Assembly (NCBI GenBank): GCA_910592205.1
Contig: CAJVPJ010000091.1
Span: forward strand, 1 to 46,698
From: Paraglomus occultum
Taxonomy: Eukaryota; Glomeromycota; Glomeromycetes; Paraglomerales; Paraglomeraceae
DNA: 46,698 nucleotides
Direction of reading: 5' to 3'
The notes below the pieces were generated by a model that did no database searches, was not told the origin of the DNA, and saw only the letters and a list, made by a program, of their open reading frames with translations. Made by a program: the position numbers and the translations under genes. Positions 12,701 to 26,096 of the stretch are shown piece after piece (position 1 is the stretch's first letter; every line of letters begins with the position of its first letter).

Positions 12701-13869
12701 GATACGGCTGGTAAGATTATAGCATGATGGTAATTCAAATGCAGGTACGCGATGCTCACTGACGCGTCTTGATTTATTCTAGAGGGGATGATCATTGGTG
12801 CGGCTAAAGTGCTTGGAAATCTGTGTAAGCACATATCACCCGAAGAAACGAGATCCATAATAACGTATGATATCAATTAGATTTATTAAAGTTCTCCATG
12901 GATAAGATACTGAATTTGTTTGTTACTGCTTTAGTTCTTATGTATTGACGCCGGGCGCTCCACCACTTGGTTCATTGTATGCCATTAATGCGATTCTCGT
13001 TGAAACTCCACAAATGTTTCAACAGCTTGGATTGACTGAGGAAGTCATCGATACCCTTACAAATAACTCTGCGAGTAGTCAGGTATTTATGCATGTAGAT
13101 TTATTAGATATAATGATACGGACTAGTGTTAATGCTAACTTCGCTAACGTTTCACAGCCGAATATAGCAGACAATGCAATATTAGCAACGGGTAAAATGC
13201 TTCTGACGGAAATGTACCATGAACAAAACATAATTAAACAACTATTAATAATACTTACGAATAATATCCGTGAGCCTGCCACGTCTGTCGTGGAGACTAG
13301 GCGATTGGCATTGGTCGTGTTGAGCACAGTCGGAAAAAAGTATCCTGAGGTTAGTTGATACATGAGTAAACAGTTGTGATGATTTAAACGTCAATTAAGC
13401 TATTAAGTGTCATTACGCAGATTCTCGAAACGAATCTGTCAATATTTGTCCCATCGGTTGTTGCGTGTGCTCGTGACAGAAATCTGCCAATAAAACTGGC
13501 AGCAGAACGCGCGTTAGTCTTCACATTGCAACTGATATCTGGTGAAAGCGTAATGCAGGTAAGTGTCGCGACAGATTCTACTACGCAAGTCTTTGGTATT
13601 CATATCAACAGCATCTAATTGACTCTGGCGTCTGTCTTTGACATTCTCACCTTTCCTAGCGATACTTGTCATCCGCAGATCAACAAACGTCTAGAGCATT
13701 CACCGAAGTACATCGTCGTGCTTTGATGAAAGTAATAAATCAAGAAGAGCAACGCCGTGAGCAATTACGTATAGAAGGAGCAGCCACTGACGCGGAAGAC
13801 GAGGAAGAAGCGAGTTGTGTATGGAGGGTAGGCGATATTAATAGAGACCTTAGTGTAGATGACGAATGA
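3792..13869 (+). CDS. GCN1: GCN1, ribosome-bound activator of the Gcn2 kinase
   Basis: Giant HEAT-repeat protein that binds stalled or collided ribosomes in the cytosol and, with Gcn20, activates the kinase Gcn2 in the amino-acid starvation response. My exon model: 3792-3939, 4014-4212, 4413-4617, 4712-5048, 5130-5339, 5641-6153, 6200-6377, 6445-6601, 6731-6923, 7005-7135, 7217-8602, 8682-9914, 10006-10837, 10919-11314, 11381-12290, 12385-12710, 12783-12864, 12935-13082, 13158-13349, 13421-13558, 13660-13869. It is in frame throughout and gives 2707 residues (yeast Gcn1 is 2672). Residues about 1370-1630 are the eEF3-like HEAT block (for example RRGAAYGLAGVVKGAG and EVLTDSHTHVQSAANQALLH). The following repeats up to about residue 2340 correspond to the Gcn2 RWD-binding region. 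Introns 5049-5129 and 13083-13157 are stop-free and multiples of three, so retention would keep the frame. Start: first ATG of the open frame, with two E-boxes about 100 bp upstream. Confidence 0.95.
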
Positions 13870-14504
13870 ATAGCAATATAAAGTATAGATTACTGATGTA
13901 AAAAAAAGAACTTAAATTATTTTCTGCATGTTGCCAACTATAATTTGATAATAATAAATTTAATTTTTTGTTTCATCGAAATAAAAATCGGGGATCGAAG
14001 AGGTAACAACTCGTCTAGTTTTTGTTATGCAACCGAAAAATGTTGAAATGAACATGCGACATCACATTTGACAAGACGAGTTTATTGTATTTATTACTGT
14101 TTCATGGCCACGAAAGTGCGATTTATTCTCTCGCCCCAATTGAACAATTCGTCTATAGCACTCGTTATAATGAACACTGTACACGTAAACGAGGGACCTC
14201 TGATTACTTATTATTATTATTATAATTATATAAGAAATTACAGTAAGCTCTTGTTATCACCAAAGCGTAAGGAAAACGTGACATTATCAGTGCATCCTGT
14301 GAAAAAAAAGTCTATTCATTATATAGATAAGCACGCTACATATTAATTAATATTTGCAACTCTGAAGATTGTACTCCATGAGGAATATTTTCGAATTCGA
14401 TTATTGTAACAGGTGGGACCACCTGAAATTTTGTGCGTGTCACATATGACACGATCGAAATCATTCGAACCTACGCGTTGCCAGAATACCTATACTGTGT
14501 CAAC
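13870..14504. other. Spacer between GCN1 and MCM6
   Basis: Holds the GCN1 3' UTR and the MCM6 promoter. It includes a short (TTA)n tract near 14206. No TATA box is obvious. The 92-codon frame at 14068-14346 uses a non-ATG start and low-complexity residues, and I do not accept it as a gene. Confidence 0.5.
13953..13958 (+). terminator. Likely poly(A) signal of GCN1
   Basis: AATAAA lies 84 bases after the GCN1 stop codon in an A/T-rich stretch. Confidence 0.45.
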
Positions 14505-18537
<4,033 letters not shown>

Positions 18538-18558
18538 ATTAGTCGTTTATAAAAATCA

Positions 18559-18564
18559 AATAAA
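18559..18564 (+). terminator. Likely poly(A) signal of MCM6
   Basis: AATAAA lies 22 bases after the MCM6 stop codon. Confidence 0.45.
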
Positions 18565-19435
18565 TGAGTACTCTGCGCAATATCCCTAATGTGCATATTT
18601 TGATTATGTGGAGTCCTCAGTTGATTCTGTGCCAGACCTTCAGGTTGGGAATGAGAAACCTTCAAGGAGATAAATAATATTGGTTTGAGATCTGTCAATT
18701 GAAATTATAGAGCGAAATCATGTGCCCAAAACAATTAAATGCCACATTCTTGTTTCGCGTTATTAGCTTAGCGTGAAGTTTGAGCGTGATGACACGTTTT
18801 CCTAATACGGTAGGCGTTATAGGGTTGCCTATTGCGTTCTAACTAACCAAATCATTACATTAGCACAGAGACTTCTGTTCATAACAAAAAATATATATAC
18901 GATTGCAATCACAATATTACAACCGATAAAGGTTACCCGTTCATCACGATAAAGGCATAAAATTAAGGTATATCAACACGTAGTAGGCGTTAAAGGCATA
19001 CAAAGGGCAACGTTGTTTCGATTATTATTTTTCAAAAATTTGGTATATAATTAAAAAATATAAATGGGATGATCGAAAAGTTAACTTTGTTTAGCCAGCG
19101 GCGAGATTTCGCTTTTAGGCTTTCAGTAGACTTTGTTCCTCAAATACGGATGATAAAATCAAATGCAGGTGCTAGGACGTTGAATTTTCGCGAGAATATT
19201 TATCAAGCCATTCATTGTTTATTTGAACCATTAACCAATAATGTGCAATAAGCGACTTTCGACGAGTGGATCTAGCGTGTTCTGGATGTACAACCAAAAT
19301 CACGGGTTGGCGCCGTAAAAAGTTGATTATTAAATTCAATTACGTCGCTGGTTTTTTATATAATAAAGTTTTATTCAAATACTGGTTTGGCAGAGTAGTA
19401 AATCATACGATTTAAGATGTCTAACAAATATTTGA
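18565..19435. other. AT-rich spacer
   Basis: About 0.9 kb of AT-rich sequence with no coding frame, tRNA or repeat that I can support. The 60-codon frame at 19069-19251 has no supporting features. Confidence 0.45.
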
Positions 19436-19980
19436 TTAGCAACAAGGCTGATGGCTGTATTTGTTGAATGCTTTTTTGGCGTAGATGTCATGTGTCAATT
19501 TAGCTTTACCACCATTATAAAGAGTTTGTTTATAATCTGAAATTAAGAAAACAATTTATTAAAAAATTTTTTTCGAAAGCAGTGGTCAAATTAGAAGTTT
19601 TACATGTAAAGTTGTTCTCAGACATGCACGTATATTAATTATTATACGAAACTGTAGATATATAACTTTAATTCTGTTGACAATTTGTTAAGTTTTAATA
19701 AAAAAAAAAGGAGCGTTACAAAATTATTAACAAATAACTTTATAATTTAAGGTTTGCAGTAATTGCGAATAACAGTTAAGCAATATGTGACGATGGTTTT
19801 AACATTTTTTCCGATCATGCCAGTAAATCACTCACACCTTTTTTTCTTCTCATGGACATTATTGTTATTATTTTGGACTATTGATACAATTGCACGGTTA
19901 TTAGTATTATCATCAGGATGTCTTGTTCTGTGCAGTGCTTTGACGGTGTATGCAGAGCATTCACATGCCTTATAAGTATT
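19436..19980 (-). CDS. Partial minus-strand gene, last two exons, unknown function
   Basis: Exon 19836-19980 follows an acceptor GTCATCAG and reads NTYKACECSAYTVKALHRTR, then a poly-Asn stretch and HEKKKR, ending at a strong donor T|GTGAGT. After a 299-bp intron the last exon (19436-19536, acceptor TTAATTTCAG) continues in frame with YKQTLYNGGKAKLTHDIYAK and ends in KAFNKYSHQPCC and TAA. The phases agree and the codon content looks coding. I could not find the 5' exon. A GTAAGT donor at 20056 sits 76 bp upstream, but no in-frame ATG precedes it, so the gene may be truncated or its start misread. I do not recognise the family. Confidence 0.35.
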
Positions 19981-21126
19981 CTGATGACAATGATGTTTTA
20001 AAAAATTCTAGAAACAGTTAATACGTTGACAGCTCCAAACGATCAATACAAACTTACGTTATACAAGTGTCTGTTCGTTAAATATAAAGTTTATATCCCC
20101 TGCATTTCTTAAACTATTTATGGCACGTGATCACGTTTTAGAATGGAGGGGTGCGATAAATCTGAGCACGAAAAACGGACAAGACATTCGATATGATATG
20201 TTTTTTCCTCTTGTTTTTGGTTGTTATCGTTTGATCAATTGTGCGTTTTTGACTGAACTGGGGGTCACAAAAGGTTATTATTATTGCACGTGTTGCGAAT
20301 ACATAGATGATAACAAATGGAATAACGTGTGGCTTGGCTCTAAGATATATTGGTTGGCAAGTAACAAAGGGAATAAGAGTGGCGGTTATTCTTGGCGCTA
20401 TAACGGCAATAAGGAAATGCAGCAGGTAGCAATAGAAAGATAGTAATGGGAATAGAAACAACAATGATTTGCTTTAAAAAATATTATTCGTATTAGTATG
20501 GGTTATTCTAACTTTTGTTCCTGTATTAAAATGAAAGCTTCTTATTGTCTTGCATGAATATCTGTATTCTCCTTGTTTTATGCTGTTAATACAATGATAA
20601 CATTGGCAAACCTATTTTAATTTCAATGGGGCGATATAATAACTCACTTTGTATTATTTGACATAAGCATAAATATATACGATCTTAGAATAGCTTTACT
20701 GTAAGTGCTTTAATAAATTGCGCAAGTATCAATGTCTATTATATTATTGCATTGGGAGTGTGTGTAAAGATTGGAATATTCGGGTTACTATTATTCCTCT
20801 TATTATTATTATTATCATTATTAATCACAGTTGTCACATTGATATTATTATTTAGCCCCCCGCCATTGTCGTAATAACTAAGAGTTGCATATATCATACA
20901 ATAGCATAAGCTCTTAAATACCGCCTTTCACACTTCGTTACCCTAATATTGTCAATTCACACGTCTTGACCGGATATTCTCTCGACTCGAAAAAACCCCC
21001 CTACTATTCTCACTGAAAAAACAACAACAAAACTCTGAATATAACACTATATCTACGCTCTCTGCTTTCAAGGTACTTTGTATGATTATCGGAACATTGG
21101 ATAAACTCTGTGTAGTGCAATAGTAG
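19981..21126. other. Spacer, nothing firm
   Basis: AT-rich, with TTA/TTATTA runs near 20795-20850. A 107-codon plus-strand frame (20120-20443) is open, but its reverse strand is open over the same stretch. It has no domain and no splice context, so I leave it out. Confidence 0.4.
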
Positions 21127-21225
21127 TAGTAGGGCAATAGTAGGGCAACAGTAGGGCAATAGTAGGGCAATAGTAGGGCAACAGTAGGGCAACAGTAGGG
21201 CAATAGTAGGCAACAGGAGGGCAAT
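21127..21225. repeat. 11-nt minisatellite, unit AGGGCAATAGT
   Basis: About eight head-to-tail copies of AGGGCAATAGT or AGGGCAACAGT, preceded by a (TAG)n run and followed by a degenerate copy. It lies about 210-310 bp upstream of the Rua1-type gene's start codon. The minus-strand Leu/Pro/Cys-rich frames through it are artefacts of the repeat. Confidence 0.85.
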
Positions 21226-21433
21226 ACAATAGTATATATAGTGCGTAATATTATATCTATTCGTTGTGATACATCATAGAATTTTTTTTGGCTAAAATTT
21301 TTCAATTGTATTCTGCATTTAGATAGCAATATTAAAACCTAATCTCATACTCTAGTCGTTCCTTATCTCTCACCTACTTTGTCGTTGAAATGCTCTCTTA
21401 CTTTATACTTTTCACTCTCCAGAAAAAAGAAAA

Positions 21434-24058
21434 ATGAACGCTCAGTCTACCTACATCGTAAGTTTCATATTATATTATATTGCGTATTTGGACTACGACT
21501 ATTTTGTTTTTTGTTTTTCATGTTTTAATAGCGTGGTAATTGATCTGCTAGACAGCTCTTGTACGACTAAACCGATCCAATACATTGTTTATATACATTA
21601 TCAGCTTTTATTATCACTGTTATAAATCTCCAGTTGTTTCTTAATCTCCCTATTCATCACTTTATTTACTCACTCTCACGATTTCATTTCACATCCTCTT
21701 CTCTAAATAGCATCAAATCGATCAATGTCCCGTTTGCCAGACACTCCCTTCACCATTCAACAATCAATGTGTTTATTGCCGTAAATTTACTCAAAGTACC
21801 CGTAAGAGCACAACCCCCCCAGCTATCCACTGATCCCTATATTTAGGCGATAATCATTTCTTCCGTTTTGTTATGATAATAATTTATATTTGCATACAAC
21901 TACAATTAGATTACCCGCGAATAAGTAAAAGTGTTGATAATTATGCAGTTGAGTATGGGCTTATTGGTAAATTCGAAGTAGAATTCAGAAGCATACAAAC
22001 AATAGTAGGATGATCAAATATATAAACTGAAACTGCATATATAAAACTAACTTTATAACACAACTTAGGATTATCGAGCACTGATACCAAAACCATCATT
22101 AAAAAATACCCAACAAATGGAGTCCACGAATACGAATGGGTTGTATCTATTGATACAAGCGGCAGAGATACTGGAGAATGTATGAAAATTTTTTCTTCAC
22201 TTTCCACTCTTATATTACACCCATTCCTTTAAATCATTTGTCCTATTTCTTTCTCTTTCCTCTTACGCGCCTTATCTCGCATACACTCGTCGAACACACA
22301 CTTCTTGTCACTGACTTTGTCTTTTCTTACTAGGCAACAATGTTTGCAAATAGTTTACCCCCCCAAACAGAACTCTTGGGTGGAGGTTACGACTCGTATT
22401 CTACTGCACAGAGCCTCCCAAAGTTGTCCGTAAATAACAGGAGTTTGGCAAAGATTTTGAACGAAGGTGTGTGTGCATATACAAGTGTGTGTATATGTGT
22501 ATGTGTGTATATTGTATATGTCTGTATTATGTGTATGTGTGTATTTATATACGATTTTCAGGTTGTTTTTTTTTAAAAAAAAAAAGGTCCCAAACTCATT
22601 TACTAATACATTAACTCTATGATTTTTAGATACAACTTTGCCGACGCACACGGACCACAACCGAAACTCTCGAGAACAATCCACGCTGCTCTCCGCATTA
22701 ACCGCATCCTTAACCCAACTATCGCATTCGCACTCGGTTCAACTCTCACGCCATTCCGTCCTAAATTCAGAAAACAGGCGTTTGACGGCGACCCTACGAG
22801 ACATAAAAATAGCGTTAATCGAGCTGAAAAGGCAAAAGCCAGTCTTAAAAATCCTTCGACGGCTTAATTATATGGAAACGTTGGAAGAGATAGATATATC
22901 GGAAGAAAATGTAGTAGATTTATTCCTGGAGCTAACAAACAAAAAGGAAATGTCTTGGAATAGAGCAGACATGGAGGAAAAAACAAACGCAGAGGAGATA
23001 AAAGAATGGAAAGAGGAAAGCAGTGGGTGTCAGCAAGATGGTTTCGAAAACAGCTTGCTTTCCTTGCTTGAAAAATATCCGAAATGTAGAAACTATAACG
23101 AGTCAGTCCCGAATGTTGAATCGTCGAAAAAACGTAAATGCGATAACGGTGACAATGATTCGGTGACAAAGAAACATAAAGAAGAAAAAGATGTACGGGA
23201 AGTAATTCCGGATCCCGAGGCGTCTAAACAACCTCCCAGGTTTGAAAGCGATATGTGAGTAAACAAAACATAGTGCTGATCATTCGAATTGAGCGTTTAC
23301 GCATCATTGTTATTGTTGATTTAATTGATAATTTGTTTGGTTTGTCGAACCAATATCATTCAGGTATACTCCGAGATGGGTGCGTGGTGTGGGGAAGTCT
23401 AAGGAAGGATTATGTCCACATTGTAATCCTCCACGATGGTATAAGACGAAAATATCTGCATACTGGTGAGTATATAATTTGATCGATCGAGGTGGCGAGC
23501 ATGGGAAACAATCATGCATCAGACAGCGCATGTTCACGTTTAGGTTAATTGATGGACCATAACATTAATATGAGAAATAGGGGATTATTTTGATTGTTAT
23601 TATATTTTCCTTCCATTATTGACATATTATGTATGTTTAGATGTATTATGTAAGGTGGTGTAACTCTGTTTGACGTTTTCCCCTTTCAACAGGTATCATC
23701 TAAATTATCAACATGGCATTTCCTCGATTACCGGACGACCATTTGCTGGGCCGGTATCGGAACGCAACAATAAAAAATCCGGCTTACGAGAGGCGCTCTG
23801 CCACAAGTGTGGGAAGTGGATACTGAACCAATCTCCACGGGATAAAGAAGTATTAGTCCCAGAAATCTATTGGTAAGTGAAAAAGAAAGCTTACCGTAAT
23901 ATGCGATGTTAATATACTTGGTCAAAGTTATTTATCTTTATTGTTATAACCGATATGTGATGTATTTATTTACAAAATCATTCCAACATTTCCCTCCCCT
24001 CCACCCCCCGCTTCTTTTTAGGTACAAGCATGCGCAAAAATGTCATCATTCAGGATGA
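21434..24058 (+). CDS. Rua1-type transcription regulator
   Basis: Nuclear regulator family named after Ustilago Rua1 (C-terminal domain also known as DUF4451). Well-supported exons: 22334-22466, 22630-23254, 23364-23465, 23693-23872, 24022-24058. The last three encode the domain: TPRWVRGVGKSKEGLCPHC, then SAYWYHLNYQHGISSITGRP, ALCHKCGKWI, VPEIYWYKHAQKCHHSG. The paired CxxC and the terminal Cys/His look like zinc ligands. Upstream lies a low-complexity acidic and Lys-rich region with a KKRK-type nuclear signal (SSKKRKCD). The 5' end is less sure. I use exon 21434-21457 (MNAQSTYI) and exon 21711-21801 with a CPVC...CVYC ribbon (C-x2-C-x10-C-x2-C), joined in phase to 22079-22179, for about 430 residues. 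Alternatives: a donor at 21781, or skipping the ribbon exon and joining 21457 to 22069. Both keep the frame. Confidence 0.8.
22467..22560. repeat. TG/TA-rich tract in an intron
   Basis: The intron 22467-22629 of the Rua1-type gene opens with alternating TG and TA dinucleotides (about 90 bp) and then has a T8/A12 run. Alternating purine-pyrimidine tracts of this type can adopt Z-DNA. It is likely length-polymorphic. Confidence 0.7.
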
Positions 24059-24947
24059 CAAATTATTTATCCGGAAAATATTGTACAGAAAACGTTCAGC
24101 ATACATATATGTCGATTTGTTATATAATAAGTACTTTTTTTTTGTTTGCAAATCATGCATTAGAGGTCTTGTGATTAACGAAAGTTGACTATTTGGGCAC
24201 GCCAAGAATTTTACGAGTAGTGAAATGTGTTACAATTGATAATAGGGATGTCACAGATAATTTTCAAGGGTTCAAAAAGTGCCTGAAGAGAACCCTACAC
24301 CGATGGTGAAAGTTCTACATAAAGAACCTTTGTTCCGTTTGTACAAACCATGGAAACAAGCAGGATGAAATGACTAGTAGTCGTAATGTTGTTCAAATCG
24401 TCAACTCGCAACGTTTAACATAGAATATGAAGCATTCTGTTGCATCTCTGGTAGCGAAATTCTCTGACTGTTACAAGAATGGATTGTTTCACTTGGGCGA
24501 ATTTTGTACTTGAAGATGGCGATAAACCTATCAATACTTGGACGCGCCTAAAAGTTGGGCATTCGGAATACACCGATTCAATTCGACAGCACTGGGAAAT
24601 CAGAAACGTAGTTTACGACATATTATGCAAATCGAAGGAATGGGTGCGATTCCACTATAACGCATGTATATACTCGATAAGGCGCATTAATAGTATAACC
24701 CGACATCTGATCACGTTATCAAAGCAAAAAACACGATCCACGGCATAATGGGGGTCTTTAGCGTGGGTACCCGATTGAAATTTTGGCCCTAAAACTGGGG
24801 GAAGAGCATATATATAAACGCCCAATCATTCGTCTCAAGATAATCAAACGAAAAGAATATAAGCTTTTCGTTTGTTACGACACAATTTTATTTCCACGAA
24901 AAAAGAAACCGAACGAACCAATAATAACCCATTTTTCTTGACTAGAA
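24059..24947. other. Spacer and promoter of the MARVEL-like gene
   Basis: Two weak open stretches lie here. About 24271-24368 reads EENPTPMVKVLHKEPLFRLY and KPWKQAG before TGA. An 89-codon frame runs 24479-24748. Neither has domains, splice partners or conserved residues I recognise. They may be coding debris. The last 150 bp are the promoter of the next gene. Confidence 0.4.
24808..24818 (+). promoter_or_regulatory. TATA box of the MARVEL-like gene
   Basis: CATATATATAAA sits 130 bp before the start codon, after a G-rich stretch (ACTGGGGGAAG) and followed by a CA-rich leader (AATCAAACG). This is the clearest core promoter in the window and suggests a strongly or variably expressed gene. Confidence 0.65.
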
Positions 24948-25508
24948 ATGGCCGAAGAAAAATTGACAGTACCCGCCGCTCCGGCTCGTGTCGAACTCGC
25001 TCCGTACAAGCCCACGCCAAAGTTTGTTTTATCCGTACGCCTATTTGAAATAGTATGCGGACTGGTCGTGCTAATCACTCTTGGAGTAACAGCCGCAGAG
25101 TCGAAAAAACTGGGAGAAGGCATTCCCAACTGGGTCATATACGGACTGGTTCTCTCTTCCGTCAGTACTGTGGTATCCGCATTGGTCTTGTTTTTCGATC
25201 GATCAACCAAATTCGCGTTAATCCAGGGACTTCTTTCGAATATCTTTCTTGTGGCGTATATTACGTATACCGCTCTCGGAGCTGTACATACGCCAGCTTT
25301 TGAAAAGTGCACTGACTATGCCAAGGATGAGGAAAATAGATGTTCTGCACCTAAAGCAGCCGAGTTCTTTTCCTTTTGCGTCGTTTTCGCTTTCGGGTTC
25401 AGTACTTTTGGTGGATACTTTGCATGGTGGGATGCAAGAAGGAAGAAAAAGGAGAGAGATGCGATTTCGAAAGCAGAGACCGCTACGACGACTGTGAACG
25501 AATCGTAA
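24948..25508 (+). CDS. Four-helix MARVEL-like membrane protein
   Basis: Intronless, 186 residues. Four hydrophobic segments at about residues 25-47, 62-84, 88-112 and 136-160 give the TM4 topology of fungal MARVEL/non-classical export family proteins, which sit in the plasma membrane or vesicles. Both ends should be cytosolic. The C-terminal tail carries a basic run (RRKKKERD) then Ser/Thr. The loop before helix 4 holds two cysteines (KCTDYAKDEENRC) that could form a disulfide. The N-terminus has no signal peptide (MAEEKLTVPAAPARVELAPY). It has good coding composition, a TATA box 130 bp upstream and AATAAA about 140 bp downstream. The family assignment rests on topology and general resemblance, since MARVEL sequences are poorly conserved. 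Confidence 0.75.
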   Translation: MAEEKLTVPAAPARVELAPYKPTPKFVLSVRLFEIVCGLVVLITLGVTAAESKKLGEGIPNWVIYGLVLSSVSTVVSALVLFFDRSTKFALIQGLLSNIFLVAYITYTALGAVHTPAFEKCTDYAKDEENRCSAPKAAEFFSFCVVFAFGFSTFGGYFAWWDARRKKKERDAISKAETATTTVNES

Positions 25509-25646
25509 GGCTGAATTTTCTGTATAAATCTTCGATGGGATTCTTTGCCCAAATCATGCGGCCAGAGTGAAACATACTATGCTAATTTGTATGACTAATA
25601 ACGTTTATTAGACCCGCTTCTTTGTATCATTTGTAGCACGCAAAAT

Positions 25647-25652
25647 AATAAA
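25647..25652 (+). terminator. Likely poly(A) signal of the MARVEL-like gene
   Basis: AATAAA lies about 140 bases after the stop codon, in an AT-rich context. Confidence 0.4.
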
Positions 25653-26096
25653 GCATATATTTAACATTGCAGGGCCTTGATTAATATTCGCTAAAAAGGC
25701 AAGGGGTGGTCCAATTTGGGTCGAAAAATAATAATATCAATTCTGATTGGCTCTGTGATTTAGATTTAGTGCCAGGTCTAGATTAATCATCTTGCCTCAA
25801 ATGGAAGACGCCCTGAAAGCGACTAGCGAGAATATTCCCATAAAGCTAAATGCAAAGCTATTATTATATCAATCATTTACTTTTAATTAAAACTATTGGC
25901 TACGTTTGTCATTAAAACATTATACAGTTCAAGCAAATATAATATTGATTCATCTTGTGCAATGTGTATGATTTATCCCTTCCTTCCCATATTAATATTA
26001 ATATTCATTCGTTGTATGGATTACTCGAAAGTAACAATTCATTACAAATATCGATCTGCTTGATATTATACCGAAAAATCCTGAAAACTATTAAAG
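25653..26096. other. Spacer between convergent genes
   Basis: About 440 bp between the 3' ends of the MARVEL-like gene and the mannosidase gene. Nothing coding or structured is visible. Confidence 0.45.

Noticed and set aside
14068-14346. 92-codon plus-strand frame between GCN1 and MCM6
   Set aside because: Begins at a non-ATG codon and includes a run of Tyr/Asn from a simple repeat; it lies in the promoter of MCM6.
20120-20443. 107-codon plus-strand frame
   Set aside because: Both strands are open here by base composition, and neither has a domain, splice partner or known motif.
21010-21329. Cys/Leu/Pro-rich minus-strand frames
   Set aside because: Produced by the AGGGCAATAGT minisatellite.
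24479-24748. 89-codon plus-strand frame upstream of the MARVEL-like gene
   Set aside because: Open and ATG-started, but no homology I can name and no promoter or poly(A) context; left as spacer.
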